NCBI RefSeq assembly: GCF_003112555.1
Contig: NZ_BEWB01000005.1
Coordinates: 186,001 to 250,000 of the forward strand
Length of the DNA: 64,000 nucleotides
Source: Streptomyces coelicoflavus
GTDB lineage: Bacteria > Actinomycetota > Actinomycetes > Streptomycetales > Streptomycetaceae
Direction of reading: 5' to 3'
Part shown: positions 9,227 through 19,350 of the stretch, in pieces
Numbering within the stretch: position 1 is the stretch's first letter
Layout of the letters: every line of letters begins with the position of its first letter
Position numbers and translations under genes: made by a program
The notes under the pieces: generated by a model
What the model saw: the letters and a program-made list of their open reading frames with translations, nothing else
The model's database searches: none
What the model was told of the DNA's origin: nothing

Positions 9227-10435
9227 TCAGGTCCGCCGCGCCACCGCGCCCGGGTCGTCCAGGACCGCCCGTACCACGGAGTGCGCGGCGCCGAGCAGCG
9301 GTCCCTGTGGGCCCAGTTCCGACACCGCGACCGGGCAGGCCGGGCCGGCCGTGCGCCGGGCGAGTTCTTCGCGCAGCGACGGCACCAGCCAGGGCGCGAG
9401 TCCGGCCAGCGCGCCGCCCAGCACCACTCCCTCGGGGTCCAGCAGGTTGACCGCACCGGTCAGGGCGATGCCGAGCGCCGTGCCCGCCTCGCGCAGGGCA
9501 CGCCGTACGTCCTCGTCTCCCTCCGCGGCACGCCCCGCGAGCAGGCCGACCCGGTCTTCCCCGGGCTCCACGCCCGCCGCGCGCAGTACCGCCTTCTCAC
9601 CCGCGTACTGCTCGAGGCACCCCTGCCCGCCGCAGGCGCAGGCCGGCCCGTCGGGACGGACCGGCACATGACCGAGTTCACCTGCGAACCCGCGGGTGCC
9701 GCGCACCAGCCGGCCGTCGAACACCACGGCCGCACCGATGCCGATCTCGGCCGAGACGTGCAGGAAGTCCCGGGGGGTGCCGTCACCGAGCCAGAGTTCG
9801 GCGAGCGCACCGAAGTTGGCCTCGTTGTCCACGGTCGGCGGCAGATCCGCGGGCAGCAGTGTGGCGAGGTCCACGTCGTGCCAGTCCAGGTTCGGGGCGC
9901 GCACGACGGTGCGGCCGTCCCGAGCCACGAGACCCGGCACCGCGACCGCGAGCCCGGCCGGCCACAGCCCCTCGGCCTCCGCCTCCGAGACGACCCGCCC
10001 CACGAGACCGGTGAGCTGCTCGAGAACCGGCTCCGGCGAACGGCCCCGGTTGCTCCCGTACCGAACGGCACGCGCGCGTACCCGCCCGCGGAGGTCGACC
10101 GCGCAGACCGCGAGATGGTCGACGCCGACCTCCGCACCGATACCGGCCGGGCCCTGTGCGCTGACGGCGAGCGCGGACCCGGGCCGGCCCACGCGGCCGG
10201 GACGCTCGGGGCCCAGCTCCTCCAGGAGGCCCGAGCGGACGAGTTCGTCCACGAGGGTCGACACCGCCGCTCGCGTCAGCCCGATCCGTGAGGCGACGGC
10301 GGCCCGGGACAGCGGCCCCTCGGCGCTGACGGCGTGCATCACGCGCGCGAGGTTGCGGCGGCGCATCCCCTGCTGGGTGTCCGGCAGCGCGCGCCCGGGG
10401 CGTGCCGGGTGGGCTTCGTGCGGCGGTGCGGTCAT
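9227..10435 (-). CDS. xylR: ROK-family transcriptional repressor, likely xylose regulator
   Basis: About 402 aa. An N-terminal winged helix-turn-helix (SRAAVASRIGLTRAAVSTLVDELVRSGLL) is fused to a ROK sugar-kinase fold. Visible ROK landmarks are the EIGIGAAVVFDGRLVRG segment, GFAGELGHVPV, and the zinc-binding motif CACGGQGCLEQY. ROK regulators such as XylR and NagC repress sugar genes until the sugar binds. The gene lies 249 bp from the xylB stop on the same strand, so D-xylose is the probable inducer. The ATG at 10435 has GGAGG only 1 nt away, so the start is uncertain; a Met about 20 residues downstream is an alternative. The gene symbol rests on context. Confidence 0.85.
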   Translation of the reverse strand: MTAPPHEAHPARPGRALPDTQQGMRRRNLARVMHAVSAEGPLSRAAVASRIGLTRAAVSTLVDELVRSGLLEELGPERPGRVGRPGSALAVSAQGPAGIGAEVGVDHLAVCAVDLRGRVRARAVRYGSNRGRSPEPVLEQLTGLVGRVVSEAEAEGLWPAGLAVAVPGLVARDGRTVVRAPNLDWHDVDLATLLPADLPPTVDNEANFGALAELWLGDGTPRDFLHVSAEIGIGAAVVFDGRLVRGTRGFAGELGHVPVRPDGPACACGGQGCLEQYAGEKAVLRAAGVEPGEDRVGLLAGRAAEGDEDVRRALREAGTALGIALTGAVNLLDPEGVVLGGALAGLAPWLVPSLREELARRTAGPACPVAVSELGPQGPLLGAAHSVVRAVLDDPGAVARRT

Positions 10436-10684
10436 GCCTCCGTCAGTCCTTGGTCTGTCGTCGCTCGGTCCGGTACCGGGCGGTGGTCCCGCCGGAGCGG
10501 CTCGCTGCCGGCGGCCCGGGAGGGCAACCTCGGCCGGTGACCACTGGCCGTGGTCCATGCGCTCGCCGGCCGACGCCGGGACGCGCCGGTCGTGGTGCCC
10601 CGAAACGACTTCACTTGGGGGCGCCCCGTCCCTCCGGCGTCCCGCAGGAACGGTTCACGCATGCCCGCCCGTGCGAGCACCTCC

Positions 10685-12130
10685 TCAGTGGGAGGTCGCG
10701 TCGCGTTCCAGCAGTGGTGCCGCGTCGGAGAGTACCCCGGTGATCCTGTTCAGCGTCGCCTCGTCCCGTTCCACCGCCTCGAGCACCGGCCCGGCGGCCG
10801 TGTTCCAGCGGCGGGCGACCGCGGCCGCGTCCTCCCCGGTCAGCAGACCGGCCGCCTGCGCGGCGGCACCGAGCGCGACCAGTTCCCTGGCCTCCGGGAT
10901 CTGGACCGGGCGCCCCGACAACCGCCGAACGGTCTGCTGCCAGGCCGCCCCCCGGGCGCCGCCGCCGATCAGCAGCAGCGGCGCGGACGGGTCCGCGTCG
11001 GCGTCGAGGACCAGGTCGAGCGCGCCGAGCAGCGAGTGCACGGCGCCGTCGTACGCGGCCTGGAGCAGTTGGCCGGCGGTCGTGTCGTGGCGCAGCCCGT
11101 ACAGGAGGCCGGAGGAGTGCGGGAGGTTCGGAGTGCGTTCGCCGTCCAGGAAGGGCAGCAGCGTGGTACTGGTACCCGGCTCAACGGCTTCCCGGTCCAG
11201 GTTCAGCAGGGCCGCGACGCGGTCGACGGCGAGCGTGCAGTTGAGCGTGCACGCCAGAGGCAGCCAGTCGCCGCGTGCGTCCGCGAAACCCGCCACGGTC
11301 CCGGTCGGGTCGGCGGGCCGGTGCTCCGAGACGGCGTACACCGTCCCCGACGTGCCGAGGCTCATCACCGGGACGCCGGGGCGCAGCCCGAGCCCCAGCG
11401 CGGCGGCCGCGTTGTCGCCGGTGCCGGCGGCGACGAGGGTCCCCTTGGAGAACGGCAGGCCGTGGCCGTCGCGCACGGTACCGGCCACCTCGCCGGGCCG
11501 CACCACTCGGGGCAGCAGCGCCGGATCGAGCCCCACGCGCGCGAGGATCCCCTCGTCGTACGCCTCCGTGCCCGACGCCCACCAGCCGGTGCCGGACACG
11601 TCGCCGCGGTCGGTGGTCCCCTCACCGGTGAGGCGCTCGGTGAGGTAGTCGTGGGGGAGCCGCACGGCCCTGACGGCGCGGGCCGCCTCCGGCTCGTGCT
11701 CGGCCAGCCAGGCCCACTTGGTGACCGTGAAGGAGGCGCTGGGCACACTGCCCGTGCGCTCCGCCCAGGCCTTGGGCCCGCCCAGTTCGTCGATCAGACG
11801 GCGGGCCTGCGGGGCCGAGCGCACGTCGTTCCAGAGCAGGGCGGGACGCACCGGCTCGCCCTGCTCGTCCAGCGTGACCAGGCCGTGCTGCTGCCCGCCG
11901 ATGGACACCGCGGCGGCCTCACGGGCGGCGTCGCCGCACTGTGCCAGGGCGTCGCTCAGCGCGTCCCACCACTGACGGGGATCGCTCTCACGGGCGGTCC
12001 CGGAGGACACGGTGTGCGGCGCCTGACCGCTCGCGACCACCCGGCCGGTGGCCGCGTCGACGACCAGCGCCTTGGTGGACTGGGTGGACGTGTCCACGCC
12101 GACGACGAGCGGACCCTCGGCTGCTGACAT
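10685..12130 (-). CDS. xylB: Xylulokinase
   Basis: Protein of 481 aa in the FGGY kinase family, phosphorylating D-xylulose to xylulose 5-phosphate, the second step of D-xylose catabolism. Motifs: GVDTSTQSTKALV (N-terminal ATP-binding loop), SIGGQQHGLV with WNDVRS (sugar site), GTGDNAAAALGLG and GGGARGAAW (ATP-binding C-terminal lobe). The ATG at 12130 has GGGAG about 9 nt upstream. It is divergent from xylA across a 156-bp control region, the standard Streptomyces arrangement. It stops well before the ROK gene, and the two could share a transcript. Confidence 0.96.
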   Translation of the reverse strand: MSAAEGPLVVGVDTSTQSTKALVVDAATGRVVASGQAPHTVSSGTARESDPRQWWDALSDALAQCGDAAREAAAVSIGGQQHGLVTLDEQGEPVRPALLWNDVRSAPQARRLIDELGGPKAWAERTGSVPSASFTVTKWAWLAEHEPEAARAVRAVRLPHDYLTERLTGEGTTDRGDVSGTGWWASGTEAYDEGILARVGLDPALLPRVVRPGEVAGTVRDGHGLPFSKGTLVAAGTGDNAAAALGLGLRPGVPVMSLGTSGTVYAVSEHRPADPTGTVAGFADARGDWLPLACTLNCTLAVDRVAALLNLDREAVEPGTSTTLLPFLDGERTPNLPHSSGLLYGLRHDTTAGQLLQAAYDGAVHSLLGALDLVLDADADPSAPLLLIGGGARGAAWQQTVRRLSGRPVQIPEARELVALGAAAQAAGLLTGEDAAAVARRWNTAAGPVLEAVERDEATLNRITGVLSDAAPLLERDATSH

Positions 12131-12189
12131 CGGGCTTCTCCCTCTCTCGCGGGTCCTGGGACCCGGACTCACTCCTTCGGGGACACACC

Positions 12190-12231
12190 TTGTCCCTTCC
12201 CAGGACCGTGTGTGCATACTAATTTGTAAAG
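12190..12231 (+). promoter_or_regulatory. Possible xylA promoter and AT-rich operator
   Basis: TTGTCC (12190-12195) and CATACT (12215-12220), with TGTG just before the latter, could form a weak -35/-10 pair with 19-bp spacing. An AT-rich stretch, TACTAATTTGTAAA, overlaps and follows the -10; it is the most AT-rich sequence in the divergent xylB-xylA space and a plausible binding site for the ROK regulator. This is inference from base composition and position only. Confidence 0.4.
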
Positions 12232-12247
12232 CGCCATGACGAAATAG

Positions 12248-13450
<1,203 letters not shown>

Positions 13451-13468
13451 CCGGTCCCGCCTCCGCGT

Positions 13469-13510
13469 GAAAGCTCCGGCCCCTCCTTCGCGGACGGGGC
13501 CGGAGCTTTC
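13469..13510 (+). terminator. Strong inverted repeat after xylA
   Basis: Perfect 15-bp arms, GAAAGCTCCGGCCCC (13469-13483) and GGGGCCGGAGCTTTC (13496-13510), enclose a 12-nt loop 19 bp after the xylA stop. The hairpin ends in T-rich sequence on the plus strand and also faces the 3' end of the convergent SWIM gene, so it may act in both directions. Confidence 0.85.
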
Positions 13511-13603
13511 GCGGGTAGTCAGCAGCCCCCGGACCCGTGCGCATTCAACGGGACGGGAAAGCGACAAGGAGACAGTGCGGGGCAGGGCAGGACCGAAGGG
13601 GCG

Positions 13604-14872
13604 TCAGAGCTCGTCCCCCGCGGCGAGGACCGCCGAAGCCAGGGCCGTCGCCGGATCCTGGGCCGCACCGCCGACGGGGGCCCACCGGTCGTGCTCCCTG
13701 CGGTACGGCCACCAGCGCCCGTCGTGGTCCAGCCGGATCTGGTGCGGTGCGCCGACGACGGTCCACCGGTTTGCCCGCGCCCGCAAGGAGGGCCGGTCGC
13801 CCTCCTCCCAGGAGGACTCCAGTGCCGCACGCGCGCGTGCGAGCGTGTCGCCCTCCACCGCCCACTCCTCCTCGAGCACGGACAGGGCGGTCGCGCCGCC
13901 GATCCGCCACGCGCGTACGGCCAAGGCCAGTTGCCCGCGCGTGCGCCCGGAGCCCTCGCCGAGACGGTCCAGCACGCCCGGCCCGGGATCTCCCGCCGCC
14001 AGGCGCACGGCGTCCTGCGCCGCGCTCGGACCGGGATGCACGGCCTGCCGGTCGTGCCCGCTCCGCAGGGCTTCGGCGAGCAGGCGGTGGGCCTCCGTCG
14101 CGGTGCGGGCGGCGAGGAGAACCAGGGCCGACGGGTCGACGCCGGGCGGGGGCGCCGTCTCGGTGTCCAGGGACGGCGGTGCACCCGGACCCTCCCGGAG
14201 AGCGGGGGCCGCGGGCAACGGAGGCAGCACCTGCCCCACCGCGTACGCCTCCGCGGCGTCCACCCCCTCCGCGCGCGAAGCGACCTCCTCGGCGGGCGTG
14301 GAGCGCTGCGTCTGCAGGGCGTCGAGAACGGTGCTCTCCGCACGCCCCCGCATCAGCAGCAGGACGAAGGGGTCCTGGTCCAGCAGCCTGGCGACCTGGT
14401 AGCAGAGCGCGGCGGTGTGCCCGCAGTGGTCCCAGGCGCCGCAGTCGCACTCCGGTTCCAGGTCGCCCATGCCCGGCAGCAGGTCGATGCCCGCGGCCGC
14501 GGCGTCCTCCACCAGGTGCGGCGGCATGTCGCGGTCCAGCAGCGCCGCGACATGCCCGGACCGCTCGATCGCCATGTCGACAAAGCGGTCCCATTGCGCG
14601 TCGGAGAGCCGCTCCAGCAGCACGTCGGCCCGATGTGCCGTACGGTCCCGGTCCTGGACCACCGCGGTGATGCGTCCCGGCCGCACGGAGACCGCGCCGA
14701 CCGCTCCCGCGCGTGCGAGGCGGCGCCCCGCCTTCACCTGGGCCGTGTCCATCGCCGCGTCCTCCAGGGCCTTCAGCCAGGCGCGGCCCCACCAGGTCTG
14801 CGCGAAGCCCCGTCCCTGTGCGGGCGGCAGCGCGACGAACGTCCGTTCCACGTCGTTGTCGTACCGAGTCAT
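13604..14872 (-). CDS. SWIM zinc-finger protein, partner of SNF2 ATPase
   Basis: Protein of 422 aa. It starts with FAQTWWGRAWLKALED, the usual N-terminus of this family, and carries the SWIM motif CDCGAWDHCGH (C-x-C-x5-C-x-H, about residues 141-151), a zinc-binding fold thought to bind DNA or proteins. The C-terminal half is a variable Ala/Arg-rich helical region ending in a WWPYRREHDRW segment. Its ATG overlaps the SNF2 stop by 4 nt (ATGA), so the two are cotranslated. SWIM proteins beside SNF2 genes are common in bacteria; a joint role in DNA repair or remodelling is inferred, not shown. Confidence 0.9.
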   Translation of the reverse strand: MTRYDNDVERTFVALPPAQGRGFAQTWWGRAWLKALEDAAMDTAQVKAGRRLARAGAVGAVSVRPGRITAVVQDRDRTAHRADVLLERLSDAQWDRFVDMAIERSGHVAALLDRDMPPHLVEDAAAAGIDLLPGMGDLEPECDCGAWDHCGHTAALCYQVARLLDQDPFVLLLMRGRAESTVLDALQTQRSTPAEEVASRAEGVDAAEAYAVGQVLPPLPAAPALREGPGAPPSLDTETAPPPGVDPSALVLLAARTATEAHRLLAEALRSGHDRQAVHPGPSAAQDAVRLAAGDPGPGVLDRLGEGSGRTRGQLALAVRAWRIGGATALSVLEEEWAVEGDTLARARAALESSWEEGDRPSLRARANRWTVVGAPHQIRLDHDGRWWPYRREHDRWAPVGGAAQDPATALASAVLAAGDEL

Positions 14873-17736
14873 CGTGTACCCCCTCGCAGCTCGACCAGAT
14901 CGGCCAGTTCCGCGTCCGTCAGCTCCGTGAGCGCGGCCTCGCCCGTGCCCAGAACCGCGTCGGCGAGTTCCTTCTTGCGGTTCAGCAGCGCGGCGATGCG
15001 GTCCTCGATGGTCCCCTCGGCGATCAGCCGGTGCACCTGCACGGGGCGGGTCTGCCCGATGCGGTGGGCGCGGTCGGTGGCCTGTGCCTCGACGGCCGGG
15101 TTCCACCAGCGGTCGTAGTGCACGACGTGTTCCGCGCGCGTGAGGTTCAGTCCGGTGCCGGCCGCCTTGAGCGACAGCAGGAAGACCGGAACCTCGCCGT
15201 CCTGGAACCGCCGCACCAGCGACTCGCGGGCGGTGACGGACGTGCCGCCGTGCAGGAACAGCGACGGCACGCCGCGCGCGGCCAGATGCTCCTCGAGGAG
15301 CCGCGCCAGCTGCACGTACTGAGTGAACACCAGCACGCTCGTGTCCTCCGAGAGGATCGTGTCGAGCAACTCGTCCAGCAGCTCCAGCTTCCCGGAGCGG
15401 CCGGTGATCTTCGGCCGGTCCTCCTTGAGGAACTGCGCCGGGTGGTTGCAGATCTGCTTGAGGCTCGTCAGCAGCTTCACGATCATGCCGCGCCGTGCCA
15501 TGTGGTCGGCCCCGGCGATCTCCGAGAGCGCCTCGCGCACCACCGCCTCGTACAGGCCCGCCTGCTCCGGGGTCAGCGACACGGGATGGTCCGTTTCCGT
15601 CTTGGGCGGCAGTTCCGGCGCGATTCCGGGGTCCGACTTGCGGCGTCGCATCAGGAAGGGCCGTACGAGCCGGGCGAGTCGCTCCGCCGCGGCCGGGTCC
15701 TGCCCGCTCTCGACGGCCTGGGCGTAATGCCGGCGGAAGGTGCCGAGGCGGCCCAGCAGCCCCGGGGTGGCCCAGTCGAGGACGGCCCACAGTTCCGAGA
15801 GGTTGTTCTCCACAGGCGTGCCGGTGAGCGCCACACGGGCGCGTGCGCCGATGGACCGCAGTTGCCGCGCGGTTTCGGAGTACGGGTTCTTCACGTGTTG
15901 CGCCTCGTCGGCCACGACCATGCCCCACGGCACGGCGGAGAGCCGGTCGCTGTCCAGACGCATGGTGCCGTAGGTGGTCAGCACGAACCCGCCGTCGGCC
16001 AGGTCGTCGAGGTCGCGGCGTGCGCCGTGGAAGCGGCGCACCGGTGTGCCGGGCGCGAATCGCTCGATCTCCCGCTGCCAGTTGCCCATCAGGGAGGTAG
16101 GGCAGACCACCAGGGTGGGGCCGGCGGCGTCCGGGTCCGTCTGCCGGTGCAGATGCAGGGCGATCAGTGTGATGGTCTTCCCGAGCCCCATGTCGTCGGC
16201 GAGACAGCAGCCGAGTCCCAACGAGGTCATGCGCACCAGCCAGCTGAGGCCCCGTCGCTGGTAATCGCGCAGTGTGGCATCGAGGGCGGCGGGCTGTGCC
16301 ACGGCCTCCTGCGCCTCGGGGTCGGCCAGGCGCTCCCGCAGGGTCGCCAGCCATCCCGTCGGGCGCACCTCCACACGCCGTCCGTCGACCTCAGTCGAGC
16401 CCGTCAGGGCCGCGGCGAGCGCGTCGACCGGCGTGACCTTGTGGTCCTGCCGGGCGCGGGCGCGGCGGGCGTCCCCGGGGTCGACGAGCACCCACTGGTC
16501 GCGCAGGCGCACGACGGGGCGGTTGGCCTCGGCGAGCAGGTCCAGCTCCTCGCGCGTGAGTCCCTTGCCGCCCAGGGCGAACGTCCAGTTGAAGGCGAGC
16601 AGCGCGTCTGCCGACAGGAACGACCGGCCGGCCTGGGACGCGGTCGCACCCGACGCCGGGTCGCCGTCGGGCGGCCCGACCTCGGCACGCTCCGTCAGAC
16701 CCCGGGCCAGTTCCCTCGGCCAGTGGACGTCGACTCCCGCGCCGGCGAGCGCCTCGGAGCCGGCTCCGAGAAGCTCGGCCACCTCCTCGTCGGTGAGCTC
16801 GACGGCGTCCGGTACGGCGGCAGACAACAGGGGCGTGAGGGAGGACCAGGCCCGCGCCGCCCGGCGCAGGGAGAGCAGGGCGTCCATCCGCGCGCGCGTG
16901 CCGAACGCCTCGCCCACGGTACCGGCCCACACCTGAGCGGTGTCCGCGACGAGTGCGGGATCGCTGACACTGTGCACCTGGGGCACCACCCGGAACGTCG
17001 GCCTGGCGTCCGAGGAAGCCGACGCAGACAGCCCGCGCACCTCGATGCGCAGGGACAGCCGCACGCCCGCGTCGTGTCCGGCGGCGACGTCCGAGGCCCA
17101 CTCACGCAACTCGGGCGACCGCTGGGGCTCCCAGGAGGCATAGGCGGGCCCGGCCGTCAGGAGTTCGGCGGCGGGGGAGCGGGGCAGCGTGTCCGCGACG
17201 GCGTCCAGGAAGGACCGCACCAGGCCTTCCGGGTCGGGCAGCCGCAGGGGGCCGGTGCCGTCCACCGGGACCGCGTGCGCCTCGGGCGGCATGGCCGCGG
17301 CGAGATGGCGGATCCGCTCGGTCTGCTCCGCATCCAGCGGTCCCGCACGCCAGGCGTCGTGGTCGGCCGCGGACAGGCCGGGCAGCAACAGCCCACGCGC
17401 CACGAGGTGCAGCGCCTCGACGGTGACCGCACCCCAGAAGACCGATGCCCGGTGGCCGTCGGTGCCGGCACGCGCGCGTGTGAGCACCGGCAGGGCGGTC
17501 CGTAGCGGCAGCAGCACCGCGGGCACGCTGACCGCCTCCACGCCGTCGCCGCCGGGCAGCACGACCGTCAGGCTTCTCGGAGTCCCCGACGGGAGGGCAC
17601 TGGGTGCTTCGCCGTCGGGCCGCCAGAACGCGACCGTGCTGGTGCGGGCCGGTTCGCCGGGCAGGAAAACAGCGCAGCAGCCGACGAGCGCGGAGATCTC
17701 GGAAGGGGTGGGAGAAGAATCCTTCTGCGCAGCGAT
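14869..17736 (-). CDS. SNF2-family DNA-dependent ATPase, probable ATC start
   Basis: About 955 aa. The C-terminal half is a complete SNF2 motor: LADDMGLGKT (Walker A, about residue 511), CPTSLMGNWQ, ADEAQHVKNP (DEAQ box, about 605), LTGTPVENNLSELWAVLDW, then the helicase C lobe with VFTQYVQLARLL, SLKAAGTGLNLT and RAHRIGQ. The N-terminal half is a poorly conserved bacterial SNF2 accessory region. A GTG at 17562 is the first conventional start. However, the reading frame upstream encodes a family-like segment (CCAVFLPGEPARTSTVAFWRP) back to an in-frame TAA at 17742. There, GAGG lies 8 nt before ATC (17736) and no ATG/GTG/TTG is available. I chose ATC; a sequence error or true rare start are both possible. 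Confidence 0.85.
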   Translation of the reverse strand: MAAQKDSSPTPSEISALVGCCAVFLPGEPARTSTVAFWRPDGEAPSALPSGTPRSLTVVLPGGDGVEAVSVPAVLLPLRTALPVLTRARAGTDGHRASVFWGAVTVEALHLVARGLLLPGLSAADHDAWRAGPLDAEQTERIRHLAAAMPPEAHAVPVDGTGPLRLPDPEGLVRSFLDAVADTLPRSPAAELLTAGPAYASWEPQRSPELREWASDVAAGHDAGVRLSLRIEVRGLSASASSDARPTFRVVPQVHSVSDPALVADTAQVWAGTVGEAFGTRARMDALLSLRRAARAWSSLTPLLSAAVPDAVELTDEEVAELLGAGSEALAGAGVDVHWPRELARGLTERAEVGPPDGDPASGATASQAGRSFLSADALLAFNWTFALGGKGLTREELDLLAEANRPVVRLRDQWVLVDPGDARRARARQDHKVTPVDALAAALTGSTEVDGRRVEVRPTGWLATLRERLADPEAQEAVAQPAALDATLRDYQRRGLSWLVRMTSLGLGCCLADDMGLGKTITLIALHLHRQTDPDAAGPTLVVCPTSLMGNWQREIERFAPGTPVRRFHGARRDLDDLADGGFVLTTYGTMRLDSDRLSAVPWGMVVADEAQHVKNPYSETARQLRSIGARARVALTGTPVENNLSELWAVLDWATPGLLGRLGTFRRHYAQAVESGQDPAAAERLARLVRPFLMRRRKSDPGIAPELPPKTETDHPVSLTPEQAGLYEAVVREALSEIAGADHMARRGMIVKLLTSLKQICNHPAQFLKEDRPKITGRSGKLELLDELLDTILSEDTSVLVFTQYVQLARLLEEHLAARGVPSLFLHGGTSVTARESLVRRFQDGEVPVFLLSLKAAGTGLNLTRAEHVVHYDRWWNPAVEAQATDRAHRIGQTRPVQVHRLIAEGTIEDRIAALLNRKKELADAVLGTGEAALTELTDAELADLVELRGGTR

Positions 17737-18007
17737 GACTTATTCCTCAAATTTGACTAGCTGGGATGCGGCGGCCGATCGTACCTGATCGTCGGCAACG
17801 CGAGCCGCGAACGGGATATGGCATGAGTCACTCTTCAGAAGGGGAGAGGCTTCTTCGGTGTCTCCGCGGACTCTGCCGACGGTGTGCTCTCAGGGACGCG
17901 TAGGGGTCGGTCCTCAGGGAGTTCTCAGGGTCGGTGCACGGAACCGCCGGGAGCGCGTGCCCGTTTTCAGGACAGAGAGCGGCAGTGGCCGCGAAGGAGG
18001 CGACACC

Positions 18008-18190
18008 ATGTCGAAGAACGCCAAGGTCGCAGCAGGTGGTGTGGCGGCCGGGCTCATCCTGCTGATCTGGCTGCCCTGGTGGGCCGCCCTGCTCATAGTT
18101 CTGGGAGTCCCGGCCGCCGCTTACCTCGCCCTGGACCCCTCGCAGCGACGCAGGCTGCGCCGTGTCTCGCGCAGGGAGATAGGGCGTTGA
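18008..18190 (+). CDS. Small two-helix membrane protein
   Basis: Protein of 60 aa. Two closely spaced hydrophobic stretches (about residues 7-24 and 25-42, separated by the WLPWW turn) precede a basic tail rich in Arg (RRRLRRVSRREIGR), predicting a hairpin in the membrane with a cytoplasmic basic end. The start is supported by a strong AAGGAGG site 7 nt before the ATG at 18008. I do not recognise a named family. It is divergent from the SNF2 gene. Confidence 0.75.
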   Translation: MSKNAKVAAGGVAAGLILLIWLPWWAALLIVLGVPAAAYLALDPSQRRRLRRVSRREIGR

Positions 18191-18292
18191 GGCGCTGACG
18201 CCGCGACGCCCTCTGCCCGGGGTGCCGGGGGCGCGGGCCGGGGCGGCGAGGACCGGAAGGGTTTTCCTGCCGGAGGCCTTCCCCGTTCATGC

Positions 18293-19207
18293 TCAGCTAG
18301 GACGTACCGCCATCCTGTCCAGCGCCTCCAGGAGTCCGGGCAGCGACGGGCCTCGCCCCACCGGAAGGACCTCGCCGGGCTCCTCGTCGAGCAGGATGAA
18401 CGCGATGTCGTCGGTCCTGGCGACGAGCGACCAGCCGGGGCCGTCCGCACGCAGCGTCCGCGCGTCACCCGGAGCGAACGACGACCGGACCCGGCCGAGC
18501 GGCGGCGGAGTGTCGACGTAGGCGCGGGCCTCGGTGAGCACCCGCCGGACGCCGTCGTGTCCAGAGGTGCCCGCGCCGGTCCGGTCGTCCGCGGCGGCGC
18601 GACCGCCCGAGGCGTCGGCCCGTGCGCCTTCGTCGCTGCTCGCTCCGGTTTCCCCCGCGCGGGGGGCGCCGTCCGCCGAACCGGTGTCGCCGTCCCGCGT
18701 CGGGAACTCCGCGTCGTCGATCTGCTCCCGCCACTGCGCCCACTGCAGGGCGATCTCGTCGGCCCCCAGACGGCGCTGAGCCGGGCCCCAGACAGTGGTG
18801 TCCGGCGGGCACAGCGCGGGCCGGTCGGCGGAGTCGGGTTCCGGGTCGTGCGGCACGGGCACACCGGGTGCCGCCACGGCGACCGCGAGAGGCCAGCCGG
18901 GCAGTGCGGTGACGACCGAACGCTCGTCCGGGGACAGGTCGTACTCCATGCCGCAGTCCCAGGACGCCACCGCGACGGCGACCAGCGAGACGTCGTCGAC
19001 CACGACGGTCCACCGGGCGCCGTCACCGTCCTGACCGAGCACCAGACCGTAGCCGTCGGCCAGCGGCGGCAGACCGAGTGCGGCGCACGCCTCCGGGTAG
19101 TCGTCGCCCAGCACACTCGGAAACTTCGCCGGCGTCAGCAGCACCGCCGTGAGCACATAGAGCGCATCGTCCGCGGCGGCGACGGCGTCCTCGTCCGTCC
19201 CGGCCAT
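18293..19207 (-). CDS. Hypothetical acidic protein
   Basis: Protein of 304 aa, acidic overall. The N-terminal 120 residues look folded (DDALYVLTAVLLTPAKFPSVLGDDYPEAC, then alternating hydrophobic strands around WTVVVDDVSLVAVAVASWDCGMEYDLSPDE). The middle, about residues 165-215, is a low-complexity Gly/Ala/Asp linker. The C-terminal 90 residues carry short strands (WSLVARTDDIAFILLDEEPGEVLPVG). No signal peptide, membrane segment or catalytic motif was seen. The ATG at 19207 has GGGGAGG 5 nt upstream. The two-lobed pattern could reflect a duplicated small domain. Family not recognised. Confidence 0.7.
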   Translation of the reverse strand: MAGTDEDAVAAADDALYVLTAVLLTPAKFPSVLGDDYPEACAALGLPPLADGYGLVLGQDGDGARWTVVVDDVSLVAVAVASWDCGMEYDLSPDERSVVTALPGWPLAVAVAAPGVPVPHDPEPDSADRPALCPPDTTVWGPAQRRLGADEIALQWAQWREQIDDAEFPTRDGDTGSADGAPRAGETGASSDEGARADASGGRAAADDRTGAGTSGHDGVRRVLTEARAYVDTPPPLGRVRSSFAPGDARTLRADGPGWSLVARTDDIAFILLDEEPGEVLPVGRGPSLPGLLEALDRMAVRPS

Positions 19208-19350
19208 CCCAGCCTCCCCATCGGTTTGTCCAATGGCGGGCACCCTAGTGTGCCCGGGAAGCCCTTGTCACGACTCCCAGACGCACCCGAGCTGCAGTTT
19301 TCCGGTTGGACGGGGGCGAATCGACCACTCGCCACCGGGGGAGGCGGCAC

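Noticed and set aside
9047..10291. Cys/Arg-rich plus-strand frame through the CCGCTG array
   Set aside because: The repeated Arg-Cys run is produced by the hexamer; the rest is antisense to the ROK gene.
12136..12180. GGGTC/GACCC palindrome in the xylB leader
   Set aside because: Only 5-bp arms, close to the xylB ribosome site; too short to call an operator or attenuator.
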